Below are positions 1 through 10,773 of a stretch of 64,000 nucleotides of DNA, in pieces. Numbering within the stretch: the stretch's first letter is position 1; every line of letters begins with the position of its first letter. A program made the position numbers and the translations under genes. Below the pieces are notes generated by a model, which was not told the DNA's origin, made no database searches, and was given only the letters and a program-made list of their open reading frames with translations. The DNA comes from Ochromonas danica (taxonomy: Eukaryota; Sar; Chrysophyceae; Chromulinales; Chromulinaceae), in NCBI GenBank assembly GCA_015146655.1, contig VKHL01000049.1, positions 62,001 to 126,000 of the forward strand, written 5' to 3'.

Positions 1-538
1 AGGAGAAAGAAGAAAGTTAGCTGGCTGCATCAGCGATCATTTAGAAAAAAACACCCAAGACCTGACCTGATCAAGTGCTCTGGCAAAATGGACAAGTCAA
101 ACCCATTGATACGCTTATCTACGAGAACGATCATATCCCAGATTTGCTTGATAGAAGCATCAGTGAAGGTGTCTCTTCTCTGATGGTGCAGGAATTTGAT
201 AAACTTCGTTTCTGATCGAGGCACTCGATCGCTACGACTTTCCAAGAGAACTGCCAACTCTCGCAGAGGATGAGTGCTGTCCATCTCTTCCAGACACTTC
301 CTAGACACCACAAATGAGAGAATGAGAGACACATACACAGTTAGTGATAGAGTGAGAGTAAGTGAGTAAGTGAATCTTACCCAATGGCTAAGCCCCACTG
401 CTCAGAACGAGGAAGAGTCTCATGAGTCACTCGATACTCTCTACCAGGAACAGAGAGCATATTACAAGGCTTATCCACCGCGATCAGATGTGCATCTTCC
501 CAGATTATGCGCAGTTTATCTGCTATCATTCTTCTCAT
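1..538 (-). CDS. RluA-type pseudouridine synthase, 5' part
   Basis: Three exons are readable on the minus strand: 538-381, 300-67 and 24-1, with the gene running off the window start. Donors and acceptors are GT/AG and the first two exons join in phase. The start ATG at 538 follows an in-frame stop. Residues 8-28 (core WEDAHLIAVDKPCNMLSVPG) match the opening of the RluA/RsuA family, where the 'vdKP.g..vpg' motif precedes the catalytic domain. The family isomerises uridine to pseudouridine in rRNA or tRNA. The catalytic RLD aspartate motif is not in the visible part, so the family call rests on the N-terminal motif. The last 24-base exon is tentative. Confidence 0.55.
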
Positions 539-1039
539 CGTCTTCTATCGTGGTTTGGTTTGGGGTTGGATGGTCCAGATAACAAGCGATCTGGAGATCT
601 GGGCATTTGCAACTCAAGTTGTGTTATCGTTGCGTTTTTGATGATGAGAAGGAGATCTGAGATTCCGATATGAATCGCGCTCTCCTGTTAGCCTTTCCAG
701 AAAGAACACTCCTCACAAATGCTCAAAAGAAAATCAACTGTGTTGACGATGTAAGATATCTTCGGGCAGAACGGTTAACCGCCAAACTTGACAGTTCTTT
801 AGACATCAGAAATTGGTGATGATTATTAGGTTGCGTGGGGTGGCTGATTGACAGTGTACACCACCTACCGCCCACCGCTTCGGAGTGAACCGCCACACCT
901 CCAGGTCGGAGGTGACTTTCTATTCTCCAAAACATGGAGGAGGTCAGAATCGAAGCAAAAGACTGCTGAACAGTTGAACAATTGTCAACGAATTCTTTGA
1001 TTCCTGTGGCTTTGGTTGGCATAGCTTTGATTGCTCCAA
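539..1039. promoter_or_regulatory. Divergent intergenic region, pseudouridine synthase / RRM protein
   Basis: About 500 bases separate two head-to-head start codons, so both 5' UTRs and promoters must lie here. I see no convincing gene or named motif; open frames inside are short and resemble no family. Confidence 0.5.
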
Positions 1040-2143
1040 ATGAACTTTGATTGCCGTAGCTTGTTTGTAGGGGATTTACCTCATTACTGCAATGAGCGTG
1101 ACCTTCGTATGCTCTTCCAAGCTTACCAACCAGTCTTGGCTGTTCACTTTCATAGTGGAGCTCGCAGTGGAAGAGATCGTTCTTATGCTTTCGTCGTGCT
1201 ATCTAGCTTTGCAGCTGTTGAGGAAGCACGCAAGCATCTCGATGGATGCATCTTCTTGGGGGGAAAGATCAAGTTAGTGTTCTTTCATCCCTTCTTTTTG
1301 GTATTTTATCCTCACTAATGAACTCCCCATCCCACCATGTTATTAGGGTGCGCAGAGCAACAACCTCACAGTCCAAGACTATGGCAGCTTCTTCTGCCAG
1401 CAGTGTTTATGTGCGCTTTGCCACCAATGTGGTAAGTTATCATGTGATCTAACATTTGAACCTAGCGCTAATTAATGACTACTTGTGTACAGATTGATCG
1501 AAGCGTCACTGAGTTTGATCTGCATCGCATTTTCTCTCCTGTTGGTGTTGTTCAAGATGTTCTGGTAAAAGATTGCCAGATTGATTACGATTTGCACCAG
1601 CAATACGGATATGCTTTTGTTCACTTTTCAACTGTTCGTTCTGCACTTGAAGCAGCGGCACAGTTTTCGAATGTTGTCGTGGACGGACTGATGCTGCATG
1701 TCGAGCCCTCTCGCTCAGGTTATTGTTCACAACAGAAATTCTCCTTCCCTCAGCAATTAGGAGGTTTCCCTTCACCAAATTGGAATGCTTCTGGTCCTGG
1801 TCCTTGGGCGCAATCTATGGAGACTGAGGAAAGGTGGGGAGGTATCAAAGATCCCATGTTACCCATGAACTTCAGAGGGATGAATCAGCGGGTACTCTCA
1901 CCAAGGTCTTCTGATTCCTCCTTGAGAAGTGAAGAATGGGCGGGAGAACAGCTTCAAGATCATTCCAAGTTCTTGAACCAACAGTTTGCTGGTGAACTTC
2001 CATTTTCGCTGAATCAAATTGAAGAGAGTACTTTGTGGCCAGCCTACGATTTATCGTCTTTGGTGTCTTCTCATCTAACTTTCGGCAACGAACAAGAGAC
2101 ACTTATGAAAGTTCCTGGTGCAATCAGCCGAAATGGCTTTTAA
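1040..2143 (+). CDS. RNA-binding protein with two RRM domains
   Basis: Exons 1040-1272, 1347-1431 and 1493-2143 join in phase to 322 residues. RRM1 spans about residues 5-80 with RNP2 SLFVGDL (7-13) and RNP1 RSYAFVVL (48-55). RRM2 spans about 94-185 with RNP2 SVYVRF and RNP1 YGYAFVHF. The remaining C-terminus is rich in Ser, Pro, Gly and Gln and looks disordered. The aromatic RNP residues needed for RNA stacking are present in both domains. The architecture suggests a poly(U)- or mRNA-binding protein of the TIA1/PABP-like kind, but the specific orthologue cannot be named. The start chosen is the first ATG before RRM1. Confidence 0.85.
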
Positions 2144-2501
2144 TTACAATGGGGTATTTATACAGCCCGACGTTGCCTCTTACTGTAATGGCAAGCTGTT
2201 AGCGTGAAAGAGAACAGAATATACAGTTATTTAGGAGAATTATCTTCACAAGACTAGTGAGGCAGTAACGTCTTCTCCGAACTTCATGATCTTCTATGGT
2301 TATATTTTTTTCAATAATACAAACAACGTACTATATTTCGCCAGTAATCATAAATTGAACACTTTTGAAACTACTATTGGTGGTAAAAAGACAACCAACA
2401 CAAGACTTCCTTGTGAAATAGTTACTCTACACCTCACAACTTATTACATTACACAGTTCTGAAGTAATGTTTCACTGCACTCACTATGAGTAAGTGACCT
2501 T
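2144..2501. other. Convergent 3' intergenic region
   Basis: AT-rich sequence between two convergent stop codons. It presumably holds both 3' UTRs. I see no gene, RNA or repeat in it. Confidence 0.5.
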
Positions 2502-3186
2502 CTACTTAGCGTAGGTAACACCGGGATCCTCTTCACTTCGCTTGAAAGTTGGCAATCGAGACACTTTCAACAACCTGACAATCAATTCCTCATCTAATTG
2601 ATACTTCACTGCCAACTCCTTTGCCTTTGTTGGGAGATCAGCTTGGCTATTACGAGCATATTTAAATAACTCATGGATTTGCAATTGTGTCAGACGACCT
2701 GGAGGGACAGTATCAAGATCATCCACAGCATCACGCTTTGCTCGAATAGATGCTGCACTGATAGGAGCTTTAACAGGGATGGTTGCTTCCTCTTTCTACT
2801 CAAACAACATGAGAGATCAAGATCATTCGACTAGATTAGAGTATAGAGAGGGAGGGGGAGGGAGGGGGTATTACCACTGTAGTTGATTTCATAGTAACCT
2901 TTGAGATCTTCTCTAAGATATCCTTATGTAATAAATCTCCATGAGAAGAAGAAGGAGTTGATGTGTTATTCTTTAGGTCAGGTGGTGGTGCACTTGTAAG
3001 AGGCTGTTGACTGGGTGTTGTTGGGCTTGTTGATGGGTTAATCGCAGCAGCTGCTGCTGCCACCTTTGTAGAGGCAGCGGCAGCGGCAGCGGCATTTACT
3101 TCATTTATTACTGGAGCAACCTCTCGACGAGATAATACTGCGCGGGCTGATTCTTGGACTACTGGTTTACTCTTACTTCCTCCCAT
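2502..3186 (-). CDS. NDUFAF4-like complex I assembly factor, N-myristoylation type
   Basis: Exons 3186-2875 and 2795-2502 give 201 residues. The start is the ATG at 3186 (MGGSKSK...), a classic N-myristoylation context; the frame stays open to a stop upstream but has no earlier ATG. The C-terminal part, PPGRLTQLQIHELF followed by AVKYQLDEELIVRLLK, follows the same pattern as the C-terminus of animal NDUFAF4 (PKGKISIVEALTLL...MQEYQLEQKDVNSLLK), which is also an N-terminal MG protein. An Ala-rich low-complexity insert (alanine runs, then Ser/Thr/Pro) lies between. Family members help early assembly of mitochondrial complex I. The similarity is partial and recalled from memory, so the call is tentative; the gene model itself is solid. 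Confidence 0.5.
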
Positions 3187-3439
3187 TGTTTTTGTGATTT
3201 TGTGGACGTCTTCAATTGCCTTCTTCTGCTTCTTTGGGGGCAACGTGCTTTAGACTAGCTATTTGGATTTCTGGACTACTCTAATGGGGTTGCTTGAAGT
3301 TACACTTGGACTGTGGTCTACATTCTTGACAAGGAAGTTGAGTGTTGCAGCTTTGGCGGCATAGCGGCTGTGATACAGCTGGTAGAATAGATGTCTGGAA
3401 AACAACCGAATGGCATGCACTTATTAAACCACCGCTACT

Positions 3440-5101
3440 CTACACATTAACTGTGTCCTTATGCTCTTTTTTGAGTTCCTCAGCATGAGAGGCGAGCAAA
3501 GGATCAAGCAACTCACGGAAGAAGTCGTCAACTTGCTCAGGAGCTCTACCAATAAAGCGAGCTGGATCAAGAAGGTTGTCCAACTCTCCGTGAACAGAAG
3601 CGAAGCGGGAATCAGCAGCAATGCGCTCTAGCAGGTCATTGGGAGCTCCTTCCTCCTTCACTCTTCGACCAGCTGCCATAGAATGCTCACGAATTGCTTC
3701 GTGGAGCTCTTGCCGATCTCCTCCAGCCTTGACTCCTTGCATGAGAATGACTTCAGTTGCCATGAAGGGCAACTCGGCTTTGATGTGCGTGGCAATCACA
3801 GCAGGCCAGACCAGAAGACCATCAGCAATGCTTGACAAAGTGGTCAGAACAACATCACTAGCTAAGAAAGCCTCTGGCATGAGAATACGACGAATGGCTG
3901 AGTCATCAAGAGTACGCTCGAACCACTGATTGGCATGGGTTTGAGCAGCAGATTGAGGCAGCGAGATGATATAACGAGCCAAAGAACAAACACGCTCACA
4001 TCTCATTGGGTTACGCTTGTAAGCCATCGCGCTTGATCCAATTTGATTCTTTCCAAAAGGTTCCTCTGTGAAAAGAGTGTTATTAGAAGTTGCTAAAAGA
4101 GATAGTTATTAAAACAAAACTTCTCACCGATTTCCTTCATGGAAGCCAAAAGACGAATATCTCCACACATCTTATGAGCACTTTGTGCCAAACCTGATAG
4201 CACAGTCAGTACTTTGTAGTCTACCTTACGTGTGTAAGTCTGACCAGAAAGACAGAGCCAACGCTGGAAACCCATTTTCTCACACACTTTACGATTGAGT
4301 TCAACGACTTTCTCATGATCTCCATTGAACAACTCTTTGAAAACCACAAAACAATGAGCGAAATGCTAGACTTAGTGAAGATATTTGAATCAGCATTACC
4401 TAGGAAAGTAGCTTGAGTACCGGTGGTGCCCTTGACGCCTCGCATGGGCAGTTCTGCGATGAGATCGTCCAACTCTTGCACATCAAGAACGAAATCCTGC
4501 ATCCACAAAGCAGCACGCTTACCCACTGTAGTCAACTGTGCTGGTTGGAAATGAGTGAAGCCTAAAGTAGGCATAGCACGATATTTCTCTGCAAATTCAC
4601 GAAGAATTTTAAGAAACCCCAAAACCTTTGATCTGATGAGAACCAGAGCTTCGCGGATTTGAATGAGATCAGTATTGTCTCCAACAAAGCAAGAAGTAGC
4701 ACCAAGATGAATGATTGGCATAGCACTGGGAGCTGCTATGCCAAAAGTGTGCACATGAGCCATGACATCATGTCTGAACTCATTCTCCTTCTTCTCTGCC
4801 AGGATGAAGTCAATATCATCCACATGAGCTTTCATTTCTTCAATCTGCTCAGGCTTGATATCAAGACCTAATTCCATCTCAGCTTCAGCCAAAGCAATCC
4901 ATAAAAGTCGCCAAGTGCTGAACTTCTTCTGAGGGGACCAGATATAACTCATCTCCTTAGAAGCATATCTGCTCAAAGAAATTAGAAAAAAATTTACATA
5001 TAACAAGTCGAAAGGAAAAAAAGAGAATTGAAAAAAGAAGAGTATACGAACCTGTCAACAAGAGGATGCTCAAACTTATCCTTAACTATCTCCATGTCCA
5101 T
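3440..5101 (-). CDS. ADSL: Adenylosuccinate lyase
   Basis: Exons 5101-5052, 4968-4400, 4334-4128 and 4065-3440 join in phase to 483 residues, the usual length of the eukaryotic enzyme. It cleaves SAICAR to AICAR and adenylosuccinate to AMP in purine synthesis, as a cytosolic tetramer. Hallmarks: [54 protein letters not shown] and the flexible signature loop [16 protein letters not shown] that carries the catalytic serine. The sequence tracks human ADSL closely. Exon 1 encodes only [16 protein letters not shown] before RYASKEM. It is divergent from the gene starting at 5266, with 164 bases between start codons. Confidence 0.95.
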
Positions 5102-5265
5102 TAAACCCACGAATGAAAATAATTCCACCATGAGGGAATCTTCCCCTCTCACCAGACCCAGATCCAGATCCAGACCCAGACCAGATTCTGGCAGTAGTCT
5201 GCCAAATCTGCAGATTTTGGTGTTTTGGCCTGGGCGAAAGGAAGGTTTGAAAAGGAAATGAAGAC

Positions 5266-5739
5266 ATGAATGAGATAAAAAGAAGAAGAATACTAAGAAG
5301 ACTCTCCTTAATACAACCTATTCTATTCTATGGACAAATATTATTCTTAGCCTATACTTTAATTAAGCTTTATCTTAACCTGATCATCTTCTCTTCATCA
5401 TTTAGTCTTGTCCAAGGGATTATCATTATCATTTCCTTCGTATCTTTCAGTTTCTGGGCTTTAGCAAGGATTCAATTGGGTGATGGTCTTACTTTCTTAC
5501 CTCAAGCAGGGAAGAAGCTTGTAACCCATGGTCTCTATCGTTATTTTCGTAACCCAATCTACTACTTTGGTTTGACAGGGATGATTAGCTACTTTATTCT
5601 CATAGACTATTATCCAGCATTATGGAGTCTCGTGATCATTATTCCTGTACAAATTATACGATCATTGAGAGAAAGAGTGGTCCTCAAGAGAAAGTTTGAT
5701 GATGAGTATGAAGAATATGAGCGTAAATTGTGGTTCTGA
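5266..5739 (+). CDS. Isoprenylcysteine carboxyl methyltransferase-like membrane protein
   Basis: Intronless, 157 residues, with four or so hydrophobic segments. The C-terminal half has the ICMT/PEMT-type signature: LVTHGLYRYFRNPIYYFGL, then a hydrophobic stretch, then LKRKFDDEYEEYERKLWF. The first motif binds S-adenosylmethionine and the second is the usual 'e...fG.eY..Y' tail. Families with this core methylate prenylated cysteine, phospholipid head groups or small molecules within membranes. It is shorter than true STE14/ICMT, so bacterial-type isoprenylcysteine methyltransferase-like protein is the safer label. The start is the first ATG after a short leader shared with the divergent ADSL promoter. 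Confidence 0.75.
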   Translation: MNEIKRRRILRRLSLIQPILFYGQILFLAYTLIKLYLNLIIFSSSFSLVQGIIIIISFVSFSFWALARIQLGDGLTFLPQAGKKLVTHGLYRYFRNPIYYFGLTGMISYFILIDYYPALWSLVIIIPVQIIRSLRERVVLKRKFDDEYEEYERKLWF

Positions 5740-6055
5740 AGATAGCTATTTTGTGGAATTCAATACTCTGACGACCAACAGTCTCGTATAATAGAAGCAC
5801 AAGAGTCTTGAGAGAAAGCCTAGATGGACTTTTGTGCGCAACTCTTGTCTTTAATTCGATGGTCTGAGTTAGTTTGAGCTAGGTTTGCTCATCCACTAGA
5901 GTTGTTGTTGTTAGTTGTTGTTAGTTCTTGTTGTAAGTCCAGGTGAAGCGTTGCCATTTATAGACAAACCTCTTTTGATGTTAAAACGAGAAAAAAAGCT
6001 AATTACAGGTCTTGGTCAAATGTATACAGCTTGTGCTTTACTTCGCCACACAACT
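5740..6055. other. Convergent 3' intergenic region
   Basis: Holds the 3' UTRs of the methyltransferase-like gene and NBS1. It contains short gttgtt repeats near 5900-5935 and nothing else recognisable. Confidence 0.5.
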
Positions 6056-8126
6056 TCACTTTCGCCTTCCACGACTGGTAGGCTTCTCTGCTGGTGTTTC
6101 CATCATGCGCTTCGCCTCCTCTTCCTCTCTCTGCAAGGCTTCGAATTCAGTCCTCAGCTATGAGCACCAACATTACTATCATCAATATCGTGGGAAAGAA
6201 AAAAGAATGGGCAGAATATCATACCTGTAACTCTCGTTCAGACTCTCGAGGTAAAACACGATCCATGGCTTTAAGAGAGATCTGTGCTGTTCCCTTACGG
6301 ACACAATTCTTTACAAAGCGCTTCACATTCCGTGTGTTTGCTAATTGAGGATCATTCTCAGACTGTGATGAAACTGTATTCATTCGAATCAGTGGTCTCT
6401 CTTCTACGACGGGCTGTTGTGGCTCCTCCTCCTCCTCAACATCATTGCCGCTCAATCGCACTGGTTCACCATCGATTGACGGCATGGATTTATCAGGTTT
6501 AACTATCACCTTTAATGGAGCTTCATGGATTGACAATGACCCCACTGTCTTATTTATAGAAATCCAGCTTTCATTATCATCATCTTGTTCATTAACAAAA
6601 GCTGCAGAATCACGAGAATATTGAGAAGCTGTTCGCTTTGGTAAGGCTTTATCAGAGCTGGAAGACGATGAAGATGTCTTAGCCACCACAGCAGCTTCCT
6701 TGACAGTCGAAGATGGCATGGGAGTAGGAATTGGCGCCTTTGAAGCAGGAGCAGTTATAACCTCAGAGATGGAAGGAAGAACCTTAGGAGCACGTTTAGC
6801 GACAGGGGCATCTTCTCCATCCCACAGATCTGTCAACCCACTTCTGCCTTTGGTTACTCCTTCTCGACGTCTCTTCATGGCCCCCTTAACAGAATCAGAA
6901 GGTTCTTCAGTTGATTCAATAATTGGTTCAGGCTTACTCTTGACTGTTTCTGCTTCGCGACGCGGTCGTTTTGCTTCGGGTAGAACAACTTCAGCATCAT
7001 TCAAAGGATCATCACGACTCCACAGTTGAGAATAAGAGGCTGAGCGAGCAGTCAAGGTTGCTGTCTCCACCTCTGTATGAGTATTAAGATCAAGAACTGC
7101 TGAGCGTGGCCGAGGTAGCTCCTTGGATGGTGCTGGGGCAGTGCAAGTCATCACTGCACGTGCTACCTGAGCCACGGCCAGCCAATATATTTGTCGATCC
7201 AAAGCAGAAGCAAGCTTTTGTTGAAACTCTATTGAACCTTCTCTACCGGCATTCTCATCGAAGAAAAGGCAGCATGAAGACATTGGTTCAAGAACTGCTT
7301 TAAGTTCTTTCATTAGCTGTCTCCAAGTTGATGTGGAGGAGTTCACGGCGTAAGAGACAGCTGAGACTGTAACTGCTCCACACGCTTCTAGCACAGGAAG
7401 ATATTGATTGTCATTTTGGTCCATTAAAATCACTATAATTCCTTTCATCAGAGATGATCGAGATGCTTTAACATCGTCCAATGTTATCTCGTCACTAGCC
7501 ACGGGTAAAAAGTCATCTTCTGCTGGAATAGGAAGGAGTGGGTCGGAGCGTTCAGCAAAGGCTAACCACTCCATTCGAACTAATTTCTTTCCCATAGCTA
7601 AAGCAACCAATACCTTTATTGTAGCACTAACACGTTGACACACAACATGTGTAGCTTCTTCCGCCTGACTGACAATATCGCCACCCAACAGTTGTGCATA
7701 CTTCCTCAACATATCTTTCTCTTTCTTCTCTAACCTTGTCATACAAAAGTGTAATGGACGATGGTGTAGGATAAGGGTGGTCGAGGAGCCACCAATGGTC
7801 AGAATAGACTCATTCTGTGTGATGGTAACACTTTCGTTCTTTTGCACTTGACAACCATTGACAAAGGTACCAAAACGTGACCCAAGGTCTCGAACCAAGA
7901 CTACATTTCCAATGTCGCTATTGGATATTTCAATCTCAGCATGAATTCTGGAGATACTCTTGTCACTTGGGATGGATATGGCTAACTCGGGAGCTCTGCC
8001 GATTTGCAGCACAGGACCCTGAAAAGTTCAAAGACTTTCAAAACACAACTTAAAACAGGAAAGAAAAGGAGAACCTACTCTAATAAAGAACCATTCATCT
8101 GAAGTAGGCAACTTGATAGTCCACAT
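6056..8126 (-). CDS. NBN: NBS1/nibrin, MRN complex subunit
   Basis: Exons about 8126-8080, 8018-6225 and 6157-6056 (first exon ends uncertain by one base) give about 647 residues. A forkhead-associated domain fills residues 17-95 (IGRAPELAISIPSDKSISRIHAEIEI; DLGSRFGTFVNG), followed by a tandem BRCT pair (about 105-310, with AQLLGGDIVSQAEEATHVV). This FHA-BRCT2 order is diagnostic of NBS1, which recruits MRE11-RAD50 to double-strand breaks and activates ATM. Near residue 580, NVKRFVKN resembles the MRE11-binding motif (KNFKKFKK in human). The 33-residue last exon (EFEALQREEEEAKRMME...) is acidic/basic and ends in GRRK. The middle is disordered and rich in Ser, Thr and Lys, as in other NBS1 proteins. 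Confidence 0.85.
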
Positions 8127-8214
8127 CCTATATTTAGTACAAGTAGTCTATTGTTGATTTGCTGATCAAGTGAAAAGAGAGTGTATTATTGTCTTCCTGC
8201 GCAAGCATTTTCGT

Positions 8215-8388
8215 TAACGTAATACTCGGAAACTTGCGCCGTGGAAACTTGGGATTTTGGCCTCCCAAATGTGACCGTTTCCAGAAAACTCACATTTGAT
8301 AGGTTATAACCCTTTACAAAACTGACCATCTTGGGACCCAAAGGGTCAAATCCCAAGTTTATGCTGTCCCAAGTTTCCGAGTACGTTA
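8215..8388. repeat. MITE-like element with long terminal inverted repeats
   Basis: The left end TAACGTA(at)ACTCGGAAACTTG (8215-8235) is matched by the inverse complement of the right end (8370-8388). An inner block AAACTTGGGATTT is mirrored as well (about 8246-8258 and 8349-8361). The 174 bp element has no credible coding capacity. Size, symmetry and position 5' of NBS1 suit a miniature inverted-repeat transposable element; no clear target-site duplication is visible. It could instead be a structured RNA or regulatory palindrome. Confidence 0.6.
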
Positions 8389-8921
8389 TCGTTTTCGTCC
8401 GCCCCATATCAAATGAAAAGCAACCTTTATAAAGCTCCTTCATACTATTTTTGTTTTTATATTTAGATAGGTGTTTATTTCGACACGATTGTTTTGGTAT
8501 TATCTTTTCTACCAATAAAAGGAATATAATTTACAACCTATGTCTAAGTACTATATACCTATATAAATGTGTAAAAAGGAACAGCTGTTTTATGGGGAAA
8601 AGTTCAACATATCCTGATTGTCCTGATTGGTCGTGGTTCTACAGTGTCTAACATGCAAGTACAAATAAAATCGTAGAGCAGCACCACCTTCACAGCGTAG
8701 TGACGACTTTTCCAGACAACTGAACAATCACGATTTATAACCCATAGCTTCAGTAGACAAAAGCCACAGTTCAAGATGAAGAGCAGAATGGCAAACAAGA
8801 CAGGCAGAATTTGCTCGTCAACTCCGAACTGCTTGCTTGGCTTGACGTATTTTCATCCACTATCCACTACATAGACTAAGACTACACACACTTCGACTAT
8901 TAGACTATTATCTCTCCAAGA
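8389..8921. other. Intergenic region, NBS1 / TPMT-like gene
   Basis: AT-rich sequence between divergent genes, including the promoter of the methyltransferase gene. Short open frames on both strands resemble nothing known; I see no RNA gene. Confidence 0.45.
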
Positions 8922-9684
8922 ATGCTGTCATCTTCTTATCATAAGATCATTCGATCTCCTTGGAAACTATCACAGAACTATTATAAGAGAGGATTCTTTG
9001 AGAAAGTTGATCGTAATTGGGAAAAAGCATGGAAAGAGAAGGTCACTCCATGGGATACTAAAGGAACAATTTGTCCACCTCTTGTAGAGGCGGTAACAAA
9101 AGGCAAATTGATCTGTGAAGGCAAGAAAGCATTAGTACCAGGCTGTGGCACTGGTTATGAATGTTTCTTCTTAGAACAAGCTGGATGCTGTCAGGTTGTT
9201 GGTATGGATCTATCTATCACAGCTATCGAAGTTGCTAAGAAATACCATTCTATTCAAAATCCTTCTTCTAATATTCAATTCGAAGCAGGAAACTTCTTTT
9301 CCTATGTCTCAGGTGAACCTTATGATCTCATCTTTGACTACCTCTTCTTCGCTGCCATTGATCCTCCTCTACGAGGAGAATGGGCTTCAGCTGTAGCACG
9401 CAATCTACAGCCTAATGGTGTTCTTGCCACGTTGATCTTTCCTCTCAAGACGGAAGACCCCAGCAAAGGTCCTCCTTACCAGGTGGCGTTGGAAGATTAT
9501 GAAGCTGTCTTGGGGCCCTGGGGTTTCCGTGTGACCGCCATTGACAAGGTGACATCCCCTCTCTGATAGCATGTGTGCTGATATTGTGAGTAATTGTTGA
9601 ATGACCATGATTGAATCTTAGGATGTCAACTCAATTAAACCTCGCAAAGGTCGCGAGATGATGGCGTATTGGCAGAAGCGCTAA
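8922..9684 (+). CDS. TPMT-family thiol/halide methyltransferase
   Basis: Exons 8922-9548 and 9622-9684 give 229 residues, typical of the family. W-x5-TPWD (residues about 37-45), the S-adenosylmethionine loop ALVPGCGTGYE (70-80), the acidic VVGMDLS at the end of strand 2 and YDLIFDYLFFAAIDP are all in place. The second exon supplies the conserved C-terminus (KPRKGREMMAYWQKR). Members transfer a methyl group from SAM to thiols or halide ions; the plant HOL proteins make methyl halides. A short N-terminal extension (first 30 residues, basic and hydroxylated) could be an organelle presequence. Substrate cannot be told from sequence alone. Confidence 0.85.
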
Positions 9685-9951
9685 GAGAAGGAGAAGAAGT
9701 TTGTGAGGATATGATTCAACAAAACAAGCATTTCATTTCAACAATATTGCTACGACAAAAGATAAGAGATTTGACCACAATATTTAATTGACATAGTATT
9801 GTAGCAGATGTTACGTGATGAGCATTAGAGGCAGACGACCTCTGCTCTATCTTGTTCATCTATTTAGCTACCGATGAGAAATTGTAATTTAAATCTAGAT
9901 ACAAAGGAACAACAACCGTCCAGTCAAACAATATCTTACTCCCCCCAGTCA

Positions 9952-10581
9952 CTAGGAATCTTGTCGCTCAGTGGCAGTGGCAGCAGCAGATGAAGCAGAA
10001 GCAGCCAGTGGATTGGGAGTGACCGAGGCGGCACACTTCGGAGGGCGATAGCCCACTATTTCCAATCTCTCCGGTAGTAGTCGATGAATCCCCAATAGTC
10101 CGCCACCCCACATCTTTGAATTGCCCACGACACTGGCACTGCGAATAGTGAGTACTGTCCATCGCTCCTCTCCCACTGCCACAGTGTCTCCATCACCATT
10201 CCTGTCACAGCCTTGTGCACCTCGAATACTTACCACAGTGATATGACACGACAAAGCGACCTGGTCAGATCGATAGAGGTTGATATAGTGAGAAGTATTC
10301 ATGCCCGTGAGGATGGCCATCTCCAATTGAAAGACCGTTTGTCTCTTGGTGGCAGGACCAAACAAGGTATCTAATACAAAGGAAGAGCCTGATGGGATGC
10401 AAAATACTTGATAGAAGAGAGTCTCTGCAAAGCGTACAGTGACATCATGTTTCTGTTTGTCATAGGGTCGCATAGAGACTACTAGTCGTCCTCTTGAATG
10501 CTGTCGAAGAGCAATTTGAGGAGGAAAAGAATCTTCTTGAGATGAACTTGATGATGATTGCCTTAGTCTACCTCTAGCCAT
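9952..10581 (-). CDS. Hypothetical protein, unrecognised
   Basis: Intronless, 209 residues, ATG at 10581. The N-terminus is basic with a run of six serines (residues 9-14). The middle (about 30-165) has alternating hydrophobic and polar stretches that suggest a beta-rich domain (LVVSMRPYD, VTVRFAETLFYQVFCIP, VALSCHITVVSIRG, RWTVLTIRSASVVG). The tail is Ala/Ser-rich. I do not recognise the family. It lies head-to-tail between a convergent methyltransferase gene and the coiled-coil gene on the same strand. Length, an ATG start and lack of repeats support a real gene. Confidence 0.55.
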   Translation of the reverse strand: MARGRLRQSSSSSSQEDSFPPQIALRQHSRGRLVVSMRPYDKQKHDVTVRFAETLFYQVFCIPSGSSFVLDTLFGPATKRQTVFQLEMAILTGMNTSHYINLYRSDQVALSCHITVVSIRGAQGCDRNGDGDTVAVGEERWTVLTIRSASVVGNSKMWGGGLLGIHRLLPERLEIVGYRPPKCAASVTPNPLAASASSAAATATERQDS

Positions 10582-10773
10582 TGGTCTTGAAGGAAGAGGA
10601 AGGTATAATAATGGTCCGACCCCATGTTAGTCAGAGAAGATATCTTGAAGGAGCATTTGGGTAGACCTGGGGCATTTATTATTACTACCCCACGCATTGT
10701 ACCTCCAAATCTCCAAATCCTCCAAATCTAGACCATCCACACAGCCAATCTACAAGTTAGAAGTGATTGTAGA

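Noticed and set aside
8186-8515. 109-codon minus-strand frame
   Set aside because: It runs through the palindromic element and reflects its repeats; no family resemblance.
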